Of a stretch of 64,000 nucleotides of DNA, positions 50,616 through 60,394 are shown piece by piece. Numbering within the stretch: position 1 is the stretch's first letter; each line of letters begins with the position of its first letter. The stretch is from Mesorhizobium sp. AR10. GTDB taxonomy: Bacteria; Pseudomonadota; Alphaproteobacteria; Rhizobiales; Rhizobiaceae. A model generated the notes under the pieces. It searched no databases. It had not been told where the DNA came from and saw only the letters and a program-made list of their open reading frames with translations. A program made the translations under genes and the position numbers. Location of the stretch: contig NZ_CP080524.1 of the NCBI RefSeq assembly GCF_024746795.1, positions 2,644,001-2,708,000 of the forward strand. The letters run 5' to 3'.

Positions 50616-53195
50616 TCAAGGTGCCTTGGCCAGTTCCCCGTCGATCAGTTTCAACTGGTCTGTGTAGAACGTCTCGAAGCTGGTGGTAAATTTCTGCTCG
50701 CGAAAAATCTCGCGGGCGGTCACATAGGCGTCTCTCGCCATGACAAGCTTGGCTTTGTCATGAGTGCGGCTGCCGATGGCAAACAGGATTTCGCCGCGCA
50801 CCGAATTGGCGCGGCCCCAAAGCACCGGCGAGGTTTCGCGGTTGAGCTCCGTCAGCGCAAGTTCGATCGCCTGCAACCCTTGCTGGAACAGCGGAACGCT
50901 GTCCTCGCGCTCGGCCAAAAGCTTGTAGCTGCGTCCGATATTGTAGGTGATCGAAGACCAGTTGACCGGATCACGCTCGCGCGTGATCTCCAGTTGCGCG
51001 TTCTTCAAAGCCTCCAGGGATTGCTGGTAGCGCTCGAACCCCTCTTCGCGCAGACCGAGCGACTGCAACGCGCCACCGAGATTGTTCTGGCTGCTGGCCC
51101 AGTCCATCGGCTGCGTTTCGCGGGTGCGCACTTCGATCGCGGCGTGGAACGCTACCACGGCGGCTTCCAGGTTCTTGGTGCCATCTTCCAGATCGCCGAG
51201 ATTGCGGAGCGCAACGCCCAGATTCGATTGCGCCATCGCCCAATTCACCGGCACCGTTTCGCGCGTCCAGACGGTCAGCGCGTTCTGGAATGCCTTGGCA
51301 GCCTGACTGAAATTTCGCTTACCGTCTCCGGTCAGGCCAATCGCGACCAAGGCATTGCCGATGTTGTTCTGAATTCCAGCCCAGACGCTTGGGTCGAATT
51401 TCTTGGTATAGACTTTTTCCGCCTGTCGGAAAGCTGCGAGCCCCTTCCTGGCGTAGGCGCCACCGCCGCCGCGCTGCCCCATCAAATCATAGGCATTGCC
51501 GAGATTGAGCTGGACCGTTGCCCATGCTTCGGGACTGCGCTTGCGGGAAAAGGATTTCAGCGCGTCCTCATAGAGACGAATGGATTGCTCGAGCCATTTG
51601 GTACCGTTTTCTCGGTCGGCAAGCGTCATCAATGCGATGCCTTCATTGACCGTGACGCCGGCCGGGCCACCCCAGGTCCGTACGCCGGGCAAAAGCTTGG
51701 CTTGCTGGTAGACGCCGAGTGCTTCCTGCAGGGCGGCGTTGTCTCCGCGGAATTTTCCAAGATCGGTCAGCGCGTCGGCTTGGTAGACCTTGTAGAGAAA
51801 GGCGTTGTCAGGGTCCCAGCGCTCGGCCTGCACGAAGGCGTCGCCATAGCGCTCGGCCGCCACCCTATAGTCGAAATTGAGCAGCGCGGTCTTGGCGTGG
51901 TCGACGAAGGTTTCGGCCAATTCCAGGCGCCTTGCCCTCACATTGGCTTCCGCCTCATCGATTGCTTTGCCAATGTCTTCGGCGCGCAGGCTGGCTCGGG
52001 TGCGGAATTTCAGGGCGAGCGCGATGGTGCCCTCGGTTTCGGCCTGGTCGGCCAGGCCGGAAAGCCGGATCAGTTCGGGGTCCCGTCTGGCCTGCACATC
52101 ACGCTCGGCAAGGATGCTCTTCAGTCGCTGGGCGCCGGAAAAGAGCTGGCCTTGCAGGTCCTTCTGCCCGCCTGACGTATCGACCTCCAGCACGCTGAGC
52201 ATACCGTAAAGCGCACCCAGCGGCACGCCATTGTAGGCAGCGACCTGCTCGACCATGGAGCGCGTGTCGGCGGGTGTCGTGGCGATGGTGAGCAGCAGCT
52301 TGCGCCGCTCGCCGCGGATCGAGGCCTCGTCGCCGATGGGCGCTTCCGGCGACAGGCCGAAATAGAGCAGCCGGCGCAGGCTGGCATTGGTCCATGGCCG
52401 TTGGCGGCCGCCCGTCTGCACATAGACCTCTTCGGTGACCATCGTCATCACGTCGCCAAAGGCAAAGCCGCCGGCGGCGAGATGTTTCAGCAGGGCGGCG
52501 GCATAGGGGCTGTTGCCTCCCGCATCGCCATCGAGCGCGGCGCGACCTGGTTCAGCGGCGAAGCCGATTACTTCGCCCAGGCTCTGCGGCGCGTCGGCGG
52601 CATCGGCGAGAGGGGCGGCACCCCGCGTCAGATCGAGGCCGGCGGCAGCGACCGGCGTCGGGCCCGAGGCTGTAGCTATGGTGGCGCCTGCCGGGAACGG
52701 ATTGGTGCGGCAGGCATCGAGCAGCACAATGGCGACGGGAACCCTGGCCTTAAGCTCGGCAAGCAGGCCCGACAACGGAACGAGGTTGTTGCCGGCGTCG
52801 GCAAGCGAGGACGGGTCGGCGCTGACCGGCACCAGATAATTCTCGCCGCCTGCCTCGATGCCATGACCGGAATAGTAGAGCAGCGCGACGTCGGCGCCTT
52901 CCGCATCCTCGACGAAGCGTTGCGGGCTGCGGTCGAGCTTGGCCTTGTCGCCGTCGGTGACGGAGGTGACATCGAAACCGAGTTCGCCAAGCAGGTGGTC
53001 GACGGCGCGGGCGTCGTTGGCGGGGTTGGGCAAGGCCGTCAGGTGTTCGTAGCGGGACTCGCCGATGACCAGGGCCACGCCGCGCATCGGCTTGGCGTTC
53101 TGCGCTGCGGCGGCGGATGCGCAGGCAAGAACGACAGCGAGAACCGCCAGCAGCAGTGCCGCAAATGCGCATCCCTGATGTCGCCCGACCATCAT
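50616..53195 (-). CDS. Exported caspase-like (peptidase C14) protein with TPR repeats
   Basis: An 859-residue protein. Signal peptide about 1-31. The caspase p20-like domain (about 37-260) opens with RGVALVIGESRYEHLTALPNPANDA and has the catalytic dyad H111 (LLYYSGHGIEAGG) and C162 (LLDACRTNPF). The C-terminal half (about 440-840) has repeated TPR-like units with W-A-x-x-Q-x-N-L-G patterns (for example VNWAMAQSNLGVALRNLGDL). Bacterial orthocaspases are arginine/lysine-specific cysteine proteases. Periplasmic location is inferred from the leader. The CapA-like gene is divergent to the right. Confidence 0.88.
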   Translation of the reverse strand: MMVGRHQGCAFAALLLAVLAVVLACASAAAAQNAKPMRGVALVIGESRYEHLTALPNPANDARAVDHLLGELGFDVTSVTDGDKAKLDRSPQRFVEDAEGADVALLYYSGHGIEAGGENYLVPVSADPSSLADAGNNLVPLSGLLAELKARVPVAIVLLDACRTNPFPAGATIATASGPTPVAAAGLDLTRGAAPLADAADAPQSLGEVIGFAAEPGRAALDGDAGGNSPYAAALLKHLAAGGFAFGDVMTMVTEEVYVQTGGRQRPWTNASLRRLLYFGLSPEAPIGDEASIRGERRKLLLTIATTPADTRSMVEQVAAYNGVPLGALYGMLSVLEVDTSGGQKDLQGQLFSGAQRLKSILAERDVQARRDPELIRLSGLADQAETEGTIALALKFRTRASLRAEDIGKAIDEAEANVRARRLELAETFVDHAKTALLNFDYRVAAERYGDAFVQAERWDPDNAFLYKVYQADALTDLGKFRGDNAALQEALGVYQQAKLLPGVRTWGGPAGVTVNEGIALMTLADRENGTKWLEQSIRLYEDALKSFSRKRSPEAWATVQLNLGNAYDLMGQRGGGGAYARKGLAAFRQAEKVYTKKFDPSVWAGIQNNIGNALVAIGLTGDGKRNFSQAAKAFQNALTVWTRETVPVNWAMAQSNLGVALRNLGDLEDGTKNLEAAVVAFHAAIEVRTRETQPMDWASSQNNLGGALQSLGLREEGFERYQQSLEALKNAQLEITRERDPVNWSSITYNIGRSYKLLAEREDSVPLFQQGLQAIELALTELNRETSPVLWGRANSVRGEILFAIGSRTHDKAKLVMARDAYVTAREIFREQKFTTSFETFYTDQLKLIDGELAKAP

Positions 53196-53268
53196 CGCCC
53201 GTGATCCAAACCCGGCACATGCTAATGCGCGGACCTTGTCGGCTCAATGGCGCAAGCGCGGCGGTACG

Positions 53269-54435
53269 GTGAAACTGTTGCGGCGGAGCATGCGAGGTCG
53301 CCGACGATTTACAATCGAAGCGCTTCGCGCTGACAAGCGCATCGTCTACCGTGGCCTTCCATTCCTGTGCAGGCATCGCGTGTCGAACTATCCGCTTTCC
53401 TATAAATTGTCGTGGCTGCCGCGCTTCCTGAAGCCGTCGCTTGCCGGCGACATCAGCGGCTTCGCACCGGTTGCCGCAACCTTGATCGATCCGCCGCCGG
53501 CGCGGATGGTGCGGCTTGCCTTCGTCGGCGACATCTCCGCGGTGGCCAATCGCAGCGCGCCGCAATGCGATCCGGCGATTGTGGCGCTGCTCGGTTCCGC
53601 CGATCTGGTGATCGGCAATTGCGAGAGCCCTGTCGTGGAACGGCCCAGCGCGGTGCTTGGCACGCGACTTGGCACGCACCATGCCATGACCGAGCGGTTT
53701 CTCGCCGAGGCGCTGGCGGCTGCCGGGATTTCGCGTGAAAAACTCGTGCTGTCGCTGGCCAACAACCATGTGCTCGACCAAGGCGTCGCGGGTTTCGAGG
53801 GGACGGTCGTGGCGCTGAAACGGCTTGGCATCCGTACCATCGGCACCACGACGACGGGGCCGATCGTGAAGGTTCCGGTCGGCCCGCTGACAATAGGCTT
53901 CGCCGCCTTCACGCTGTGGCGCAATGCCGATGAGGCTTCGTTTGCGGATCGTGTGTCGATGCAAGGCGACCCGGAGCGCTGGCCGCGCGATGCTGCCAAG
54001 GGTGCGGATCTCCTCTGTGCCGTGCCGCATTGGGACTGGGAGTTCCGGCATTTTCCGCGTGGCGAAACACGGGCGCTGGCCAGGCATCTGGCCGGGCACG
54101 GCGTCGGACTGATCGCCGGCCACCACGCCCATGTCGTGCAGCCTGTGCAGTGGATCGGCAAGACGCTCGTCGCCTACGGGCTGGGCGATTTCCTTGGCAC
54201 GGCTCTTGCCCGCCAGCCATGGCCCGGCCGTATCGGTTCCATTCTCGCCGTCGACGTCAGCGCTGACCTCGGCATGCGTGGCGCCATTGCCGCCTACCAG
54301 TTGCATGCCTTCATGCGGCTGCGTGCCGGCGACCATGAGCGGCTGGTTGGGGTCGAGGCGCTGGAGGGGCGATTGCGCGGCAAGGTCGAGGGTCGACTGA
54401 AAGCGATCTTTGACGGGCAATCCACGGCTGTGTGA
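53269..54435 (+). CDS. CapA-family (PGA_cap) metallophosphatase-like protein
   Basis: A protein of about 388 residues. The PGA_cap/CapA domain runs from VRLAFVGDISAV to about residue 330, with NCESPVV, SLANNHVLDQG, PHWDWEF and GHHAHVVQPVQW carrying the metal-binding N/H/D residues. CapA relatives function in capsule (poly-gamma-glutamate) synthesis, but many members are of unknown role. Starts at GTG 53269 or ATG 53290, both with only modest ribosome binding sites; TTG 53236 is also open. The N-terminal 60 residues are basic and lack a signal peptide. Divergent from the caspase-like gene. Confidence 0.75.
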   Translation: MKLLRRSMRGRRRFTIEALRADKRIVYRGLPFLCRHRVSNYPLSYKLSWLPRFLKPSLAGDISGFAPVAATLIDPPPARMVRLAFVGDISAVANRSAPQCDPAIVALLGSADLVIGNCESPVVERPSAVLGTRLGTHHAMTERFLAEALAAAGISREKLVLSLANNHVLDQGVAGFEGTVVALKRLGIRTIGTTTTGPIVKVPVGPLTIGFAAFTLWRNADEASFADRVSMQGDPERWPRDAAKGADLLCAVPHWDWEFRHFPRGETRALARHLAGHGVGLIAGHHAHVVQPVQWIGKTLVAYGLGDFLGTALARQPWPGRIGSILAVDVSADLGMRGAIAAYQLHAFMRLRAGDHERLVGVEALEGRLRGKVEGRLKAIFDGQSTAV

Positions 54436-54510
54436 AATCTACCCGGCTGGCGACTTTCCCGCAAAAGCAGCTATCATGCCTGGGATAGGCAAGTGTCGGC
54501 GGGGGTGACG

Positions 54511-55482
54511 ATGGAAACGGCGGATTTCATGCCGAGCGAGGCGGTGATCGCCGGCATCAGGAATAACATCGAGACCTATGAGGCCGGGCGAGCGTCGGCC
54601 TACCGTCAGGTCCGCTGGCGGGTGCCGCTCTACATCGGCCTGGTGCTGGTCTTCGTGGCGCTGACGGCCTGGCTCTTCAACAAGGTCGCCGACCCCAACG
54701 AGCAGTGGTTCTCCACGCCGCATGTGTTCCTCTATGTCGGCGGCTTCGTGGCGGCAATCCTGCTCTATTTCCTGGCAACGAAGCCGGCGCGCGCGCTCCA
54801 GCAATCGTTCCGCGAAACGCTGCTGCCGATCATCTTCGGCTTCATCGGAGATATGCGCTACCAGCACGATGTGACGCCGAATTCCTTCGACCGGCTGCCG
54901 CGCGAGACGGTCGGGTCGTTCAACCGGCAGACCTTCGACGACATCGTATCGGGCCGTTACGAAGGGTTTCTATTCGAGCTATACGAGGCAAATCTCCGGG
55001 AAGGGTCGGGCAAGAGCACAAAGACGACCTTCAACGGCGTCATCGTCGCCTTCGAGACCATCGCGCCGTTCCCTGGGATACTGGTGGCGACGCGCCGGGC
55101 CAATGTGGTCGTCGGGTTCTTCCGCGGCTTGTTTGCCAGCAAGATGGAAGAACTGTCCAGCGGCGACGCCGCGCTCGATGCTGCCTATGAGTTCCGCTCC
55201 GACAATGTGCAAGCGGCACGGCCGCTGGTCAGCGGCAGGCTGGCGCAGGCGCTGAAATGGCTCAGCGAAACATGGCCTGATGATCCGGCGCGAATCGCGC
55301 TCAATGGCAGCGACGGCTTTCTGCTGTTGCCGCAGACGAAGAACTTCTTCGAGCTGCCGGATATCTCCGTGCCGCTCGACTACAACACGCATGTCGCGCC
55401 GATGATCGCCGACATGGGCGCGATGCTGGCGACGGCAGCACTGGTGCGCAAGATCGGCGCGAAGGATGATGAGGTCAGCTAG
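54511..55482 (+). CDS. DUF3137-family membrane protein
   Basis: A 323-residue protein. Two transmembrane helices lie near the N-terminus (PLYIGLVLVFVALTAWLF and HVFLYVGGFVAAILLYFLA), and the rest is a cytoplasmic DUF3137-like domain with the FNGVIVAFETIAPFPGILVAT segment. I chose ATG 54511 over the in-frame GTG 54493. It follows the CapA-like gene by 75 nt on the same strand. Function unknown. Confidence 0.7.
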   Translation: METADFMPSEAVIAGIRNNIETYEAGRASAYRQVRWRVPLYIGLVLVFVALTAWLFNKVADPNEQWFSTPHVFLYVGGFVAAILLYFLATKPARALQQSFRETLLPIIFGFIGDMRYQHDVTPNSFDRLPRETVGSFNRQTFDDIVSGRYEGFLFELYEANLREGSGKSTKTTFNGVIVAFETIAPFPGILVATRRANVVVGFFRGLFASKMEELSSGDAALDAAYEFRSDNVQAARPLVSGRLAQALKWLSETWPDDPARIALNGSDGFLLLPQTKNFFELPDISVPLDYNTHVAPMIADMGAMLATAALVRKIGAKDDEVS

Positions 55483-55493
55483 GCTGACCCGCG

Positions 55494-55988
55494 TCAGCAG
55501 TCGAAGCCATAGTTCTGGCGATAGTAATCGGCTTCTTCCTTCGCCATTGTCTTGAACAGTACACAGACGGTGAAGCTGCCGACCTGGCGGCTGTTTTTGG
55601 TGTAGCCCCAGTCGGAAATATCATCGCGAGTGAATTCGAGCTCCTGGCCGGCCACGACGTTGTGGACGGCCTGCGGCTCATTCGCCAATGTTCCCGAAAA
55701 ACCGCTTGCGGTCCGATGGAAAGGGATGATCCAGAAATGCTCCGAGGCGTCCCCATCCTTGACCTCGACCTTCAATTTGTAGTCGGTTGTTCCGGCTGGC
55801 GGAGCCTCCCACAAAGTCAGGAAATCATCAAGGCTGGCGCGTGCCTGTTCGATCGCTGCCGCCATATCCGGATCGTCCCTGGCCACGCTGACGATCTTGT
55901 CGTCACCCTGATCGGAGCTTTGCGCCTCGGCCGATATTGGAGCAAACGCCAACATCAGGGACAGCATGGTGCGGATTGCATTCTTCAT
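55494..55988 (-). CDS. DUF2314-family exported protein
   Basis: A 164-residue protein with a Sec signal peptide (about 1-22, ending AEAQS). The mature domain fits DUF2314 (YegJ-like): DDPDMAAAIEQARASLDDFL, FWIIPF, NEPQAVHNV and the C-terminal FTRDDISDWGY. A C-terminal cysteine pair (VCVLF and DC at the end) could form a disulfide. Converges on the DUF3137 gene, 11 nt between stop codons. Function unknown. Confidence 0.8.
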   Translation of the reverse strand: MKNAIRTMLSLMLAFAPISAEAQSSDQGDDKIVSVARDDPDMAAAIEQARASLDDFLTLWEAPPAGTTDYKLKVEVKDGDASEHFWIIPFHRTASGFSGTLANEPQAVHNVVAGQELEFTRDDISDWGYTKNSRQVGSFTVCVLFKTMAKEEADYYRQNYGFDC

Positions 55989-56470
55989 GAAACGGCGGCC
56001 CTCGACCCCTCTTCGGAAATGTCGACATCCTCGTGCATCAAGCCTGGATTTTCAACCGAGGCGCAGCGTCTTCATGCAGAGGGATCGCCACCACGAACAG
56101 GAGGCGGTTGGCGAAGACAAGGGGTTGACCGAACCCAGGAAACAAGACGTGTCCGTGACGATGTTTTCCGACCCGTTTCGTGATGTCGCCGGGCCACGAA
56201 ATGCGGCAGGTGCGTGGTGGTCACAAGCCGGTTCCGGCGGGCGCCTAACCGACTCTTTTCATGGGAAAAGCGTTGTCACACACGACCGGCCGATTGGTCG
56301 GATAAGTTGGGTTCTCAAGCAATGTGTCAGAATTAAGTAGCTGATTCTGTTTGTAAAATTCACTCAACGTGATTTGCGAAGGGCCGCCTTCCGTACCAGT
56401 TTGGGGCTGTTCGGTGGCTGTCGCTTCCACGAGGCAGCGGCCCCGGCAAACTGAAACGGAGTACTAACCG
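55989..56470. other. Intergenic region, no gene recognised
   Basis: About 480 bp between divergent genes. The left part is GC-rich and the right part (56230-56365) markedly AT-richer; it probably holds the promoter of the DUF1344 gene. No open frame has both a ribosome binding site and protein character. Confidence 0.5.
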
Positions 56471-56713
56471 ATGAAGAAAATCCTTGTAACCACCGCCGCC
56501 ATGCTCGCCTTCCTTGGCACCGCCTATGCTGCGACCGTTCAAGGCACCATTCAGGCGGTCGACCCGACAACCAAGTCGATCACGCTCGACGACGGCAAGA
56601 TCTACCAGCTGCCGGCGGAAGCCGCGGTCGAGCAACTGAAGGTCGGCACCAAGGTGGCGGTGACAGTCGACGACAAGACCGGCATGGTCACGTCGATCGA
56701 AAAGGCTTCATAG
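56471..56713 (+). CDS. DUF1344-family small exported protein
   Basis: An 80-residue protein. Signal peptide about 1-20 (ends AYAAT). The mature DUF1344 domain is one small beta-barrel: VQGTIQAVDPTTKSITLDD, IYQLPAEA and LKVGTKVAVTVDD. This family is typical of rhizobia. ATG 56471 has CGGAG upstream, and a strong terminator follows. Function unknown. Confidence 0.9.
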   Translation: MKKILVTTAAMLAFLGTAYAATVQGTIQAVDPTTKSITLDDGKIYQLPAEAAVEQLKVGTKVAVTVDDKTGMVTSIEKAS

Positions 56714-56765
56714 GCCCTCGGCAGCAGGTTGCTGCCAGAAACCCTTCCATGACCAATCTTGCAGT

Positions 56766-56795
56766 AGCGGCCGGTCCCCGACGGGACCGGCCGCT
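56766..56795 (+). terminator. Rho-independent terminator after the DUF1344 gene
   Basis: A perfect 13-bp stem AGCGGCCGGTCCC/GGGACCGGCCGCT (56766-56778 with 56783-56795) with a CGAC loop, then TTG. Position 53 nt after the stop codon. Confidence 0.85.
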
Positions 56796-56829
56796 TTGAT
56801 GCCGCAGCCGCGCTATTCCTGAGGGCCGC

Positions 56830-57342
56830 TCACAATCCGTTCGGGACAAACCCTGCCAGCCAGTTCGCCGACCGCTTCGCTATGCCGACCGTCGCAGACG
56901 CGGCACGGCCGAGGTCGGTCTTGACCACGGCGTAACCGGCCTTGCTGCGATAGAGCACCGCGCGTCCGCCATCGACCGCCGCTTCATAGGCGACGGGCCG
57001 GGCGGCCTCCGTTTCCGTCGCCGTCGCCCGCGATCCGACGGCAGCGCTGGGCCGATGGCTCAATTCGGGAGGGAGCAGGTCTGTCGCGGCTTGGCTGGTC
57101 GTCGTCAATTCAGGTCGCGATGCCGTCAGGGCCAGCTGCGATGAGGACGATGGCGTCGTGCGGCAGATGCCGGAGACCAGCGGGTAGTTGAAATTGCGCT
57201 CGTGCAACATCTGGCTTTTCATCGCCGCTTCGCAGTCGGCGATGGTCGACCACTTGGCCGGTGTCTCGCCAATATATTCGCAAAGCTTGGCGTCGCAGTC
57301 GCAGCCGACGATGGTCATGGCGACAAGGGCGGTCTTGATCAC
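56830..57342 (-). CDS. Exported hypothetical protein
   Basis: A 170-residue protein. The first 15 residues (MIKTALVAMTIVGCDC) are hydrophobic and may be a short leader with a cysteine, but no canonical lipobox is seen. A conserved-looking segment follows (CEYIGETPAKWSTIADCEAAM...NFNYPLVSGICR) with three cysteines, then a disordered Ser/Thr/Ala-rich linker and a basic C-terminus. I recall similar short cysteine-containing rhizobial proteins. ATG 57342 has AAGGGAC upstream. Function unknown. Confidence 0.6.
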   Translation of the reverse strand: MIKTALVAMTIVGCDCDAKLCEYIGETPAKWSTIADCEAAMKSQMLHERNFNYPLVSGICRTTPSSSSQLALTASRPELTTTSQAATDLLPPELSHRPSAAVGSRATATETEAARPVAYEAAVDGGRAVLYRSKAGYAVVKTDLGRAASATVGIAKRSANWLAGFVPNGL

Positions 57343-57469
57343 AGTCTTGTCCCTTCAAATTCCTCATCATCAATCGCCGCGGAACAAGGCGGCATTTGGC
57401 CGTTATTGTGGAATGAGCATGGCGAGCGAGATGGAACGCTTCACGGAGGCTGCTTGTGGCCGAAAGGCC

Positions 57470-58600
57470 TCAGTAGTCGTAGACGTGTTCGAGCCTCGCG
57501 CCTGCCTTGATCAGTGCCGGCACCACGGTGTGCAGCTTGCGCACGGCGACGGTCAGCCCGGTGCGGCGCATGGCCGGTTCGGCCGGAAGCGGGTAGCTGA
57601 ACAAAGCACGGGCGCCTTCCGGCACGGCGACCTCGTCGCCGGACAGCACGGTGACCATGATCTCGTCATTGCCGCCGATCTCGACGAAGGAGATGCCCTT
57701 GTCGATGAGGCGCGGGATCATCGCGGTGAACACCTGGTTGCGCCTGGTGACGAAGACGGTGCCCTCAGTGCCGAAATCACGCTCGAGCAAGGTGTCGGGT
57801 TCGTTTCGCGTCGCTTCGCCGACCGAGCCCTTGGCCCAGACATGGATGTCGAGGAAGGTCGGATCGGAGGTGGCGGCGAGTGCTGACGTGCTCAGATCGG
57901 CATATCCCTGCTTGATCGTGTCGACGAGGCCGAAGGCGAGCTTGCGCTCGCTGGTGCGCACCGCGCTGTCGCCCGGCATCGGCTGCACGGCAAACAGGCC
58001 GGCGCGCTTTTCGGCATAGGGGAATTGATACCACAGCGCCTGGTCGAGAAAGCCTGCGTATTCGCCCGCCACCTTGGCCTGATAGATGTCGGCGGCGGTG
58101 CGTTTGCCGGCGATCGCCTCGGTGACGCGGCCGACCGTGTTCTCATAGGCCCATTGCAGGGCGTGCTCGACCGTATTGCTGGTGCCGATGAAGACCAGCA
58201 TCTGATGGTCGGCGAAATTGTACTGGTTGTTGGAACTGGCGCGGATGACCATCGCATAGTCCTGCCAGAAGCGGCCGATATACGACCAGTGGGGGAAGCC
58301 GCTCGGCTGGTTCTGGTCGACGAAGCCGGCATAGTCGCGCGCGGCATAGACGATCGCCCATTCGGGATAGGTGAGATAGGTCGATTTCTCCGGTCGCTGG
58401 TATCCCGGGATTTCGGCACGGACCTTGTCGGCCAGCGCCTTCGGCGGGGCGCTGTCGGCGATGCCCGGCAGCGGCGCGGTGTCCAGGGATGGCGTGGTCA
58501 GCAAGCCATAGGCCAACCCGGTGATCGGGACGAGGATGACAATGACGACCAGCCAGAGGATCGTCTTGATGATGCGCTTGAGCCAGCGGAACAGGACCAT
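57470..58600 (-). CDS. Membrane-anchored hypothetical protein
   Basis: A 376-residue protein. One transmembrane helix at the N-terminus (about 12-34, ILWLVVIVILVPITGLAYGL) places the rest in the periplasm. The large domain is aromatic-rich (YQRPEKSTYLTYPEWAIVY, GFPHWSYIGRFWQDY, DQALWYQFPYAEKRA) and ends with a FVEIGGNDEIMVTVLSGDE segment. It resembles conserved proteobacterial proteins without a named function. Monocistronic as far as can be seen. Confidence 0.75.
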   Translation of the reverse strand: MVLFRWLKRIIKTILWLVVIVILVPITGLAYGLLTTPSLDTAPLPGIADSAPPKALADKVRAEIPGYQRPEKSTYLTYPEWAIVYAARDYAGFVDQNQPSGFPHWSYIGRFWQDYAMVIRASSNNQYNFADHQMLVFIGTSNTVEHALQWAYENTVGRVTEAIAGKRTAADIYQAKVAGEYAGFLDQALWYQFPYAEKRAGLFAVQPMPGDSAVRTSERKLAFGLVDTIKQGYADLSTSALAATSDPTFLDIHVWAKGSVGEATRNEPDTLLERDFGTEGTVFVTRRNQVFTAMIPRLIDKGISFVEIGGNDEIMVTVLSGDEVAVPEGARALFSYPLPAEPAMRRTGLTVAVRKLHTVVPALIKAGARLEHVYDY

Positions 58601-59363
58601 GGCCGGTCAGGCCGTGGCAGCAAGGGCAAGCTTCTGGAGCAGCGTCATGAAGTGTCCCCCTTCAAGTGACGTTGAACGTTAGCTGATTTTTGGCGACAGT
58701 TGCAGTCCCAGCCAGAAAGACCGTTGGAATTGTGGGAATGGCCAAAAGACAGTCGGCGCCGGGATTTCTCCCAGCGCCTCCCTGTCAGATCAGGACACGG
58801 TCGCGGCAGCAACTTCCGTAAAGACGTCGCGCCATGCCGGCCTTGATTTTGACGGTCCTGCCAGCCACCACCCGAGGGCAGTGCCCGTTCCGGACCACGC
58901 CGACCTCCACCCTTGCGAGCTTCGCCCAGCGCACCATCGAAGGTTTTTGCCGTCCTTCATGGCAGCATCGGTCCGCCGTTGGCGTTCGCACGCTTTCCGC
59001 GGCCCCGTAGGTCTCGGCATCCGTCCCTCGAACAGGCAAGCCTGCTCTCGCTCAGGGCCGTACGGGCCCCAGGAAATCCGCCTTTTCGCTTTGCCTTTCG
59101 GCGTGGCGATCGGTAGCCGCCTGAGATGGGTTCAACGTACGCCGGGGAAGCGGTTTGCGATATGGGCGTGGGCCTGTGGATAGCGGGGTTATCGGGGACT
59201 GTGTTCGGCAGCGAAGCGATTTTCCGTTCGCACCCGACTGCCAGGCGACCCTGCCATTTCTGGTGAGCCCCATTCGGCGCTTGCTCCGCAGAGCGACGCG
59301 GGCTTCAATGCCGGCAAAGGACTTTGGGGCCGCGGCGTTCCTCGTGTCCTTGGGGGAGGTTGC
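58601..59363. other. Long intergenic region without a supported gene
   Basis: About 760 bp. Short overlapping frames occur on both strands, for example on the minus strand at 58790-59040, but they switch frame without forming a recognisable domain and lack ribosome binding sites. It may be a degraded gene. The right end carries GGGGGAGG, the ribosome binding site of the lipid kinase. Confidence 0.5.
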
Positions 59364-60302
59364 TTGAAGGTCGGGGTGGTGCTCAATCCTATTGCCGGTG
59401 GCGGCAGGCTCAAGCGGCATTGGCCGGAGGTCGCTGCTTCGCTGAAAAAGCACTTTGGCGATTTCGAGCTGCGCGAGACGCAGGCCGAGGGCGATGCCGA
59501 AAGGCTGGCGCTCGACCTCGCTGCCAGCGGCTTCGATCTGGTGATCGCCGCGGGCGGCGACGGCACGGCCAGCGAAGTGGCCGACGGGCTGCTGCAGGCG
59601 TCAATGGAGAGCGGCCGGACGACAGAGCTTGGCCTGCTGCCTTGCGGCACCGGCATCGACTTCGCCCGCGGGCTCGGCCTGCCGCGCGAGGTCGACGCGA
59701 TGCTGAAGCGGATTGCCGGAGCCAAGGCCCGGAAGGTCGATGCCGGGCGCATCTGCTACATCGACGATCATGGCGCGCTGGCCAGCCGCCATTTCATCAA
59801 CATCGCCAGCCTGGGCTTGTCCGGCGCCACCGACCGCGCGGTCAACGCCGACAAGCGCAAGGGCAAGGTATCGGCCAAGGCGCTGTTCTTCTGGCGCACC
59901 GTGGTGGAGTTCGTCCGCTATCGGTTCCAGGATGTCAGGATCACCGTCGATGACGGCGCCCCGGTCGAGGCGCGCATGGCACTGGTGGCGGTGGCCAATG
60001 GCAAATTCTTCGGTGGCGGCATGATGATCGCGCCTGACGCCGAACTGGACGACGGTCAATTCGACATCGTCATTCTGCGCGCGGCGGGCAAGCTGAAATT
60101 GATCTGGGACCTCAGGCTGCTCTATGGCGGGCGGCACCGCAACCATCCGGCGATCACCATCCTGCGCGGCAAGAAAGTGGTGGTCGAACCGCTGGGCGAT
60201 GTGGAAAAGAACGGCGCGCTGGTCGACATAGACGGCGAGTCGCCGGGGCGCATACCCGCAACCTTCGAAATCCTGTCCGGCGCGCTGACGCTGAGATGTT
60301 GA
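59364..60302 (+). CDS. YegS/BmrU-family lipid kinase (diacylglycerol kinase-like)
   Basis: A 312-residue lipid kinase of the diacylglycerol/sphingosine kinase catalytic family. It begins VGVVLNPIAGGGRL, with the nucleotide motif AAGGDGTASEVADGL, then PCGTGIDFARGL (where many members have GTGNDFAR) and GGGMMIAPDAELDDGQFD. The start is a TTG at 59364 with GGGGGAGG upstream. It likely phosphorylates a membrane lipid; the substrate is unknown. The Ile in place of Asn in GTGND is worth noting. Confidence 0.85.
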   Translation: MKVGVVLNPIAGGGRLKRHWPEVAASLKKHFGDFELRETQAEGDAERLALDLAASGFDLVIAAGGDGTASEVADGLLQASMESGRTTELGLLPCGTGIDFARGLGLPREVDAMLKRIAGAKARKVDAGRICYIDDHGALASRHFINIASLGLSGATDRAVNADKRKGKVSAKALFFWRTVVEFVRYRFQDVRITVDDGAPVEARMALVAVANGKFFGGGMMIAPDAELDDGQFDIVILRAAGKLKLIWDLRLLYGGRHRNHPAITILRGKKVVVEPLGDVEKNGALVDIDGESPGRIPATFEILSGALTLRC

Positions 60303-60394
60303 TTCAAGTCGTTGAGGAACTGATTCAGGTGGTTGCGGGCATGATTCCGATGAACCGCTCAATCTACTGAAATCGCTTGTAAAACTTAGCCACC

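Noticed and set aside
52750..54420. A 556-codon open frame on the minus strand across the caspase-like and CapA-like genes
   Set aside because: It spans two well supported genes in other frames or strands and has no domain of its own.
58785..59039. A possible decayed PilZ-like gene on the minus strand
   Set aside because: Fragments in three frames can be stitched to look PilZ-like, but no single stretch is convincing.
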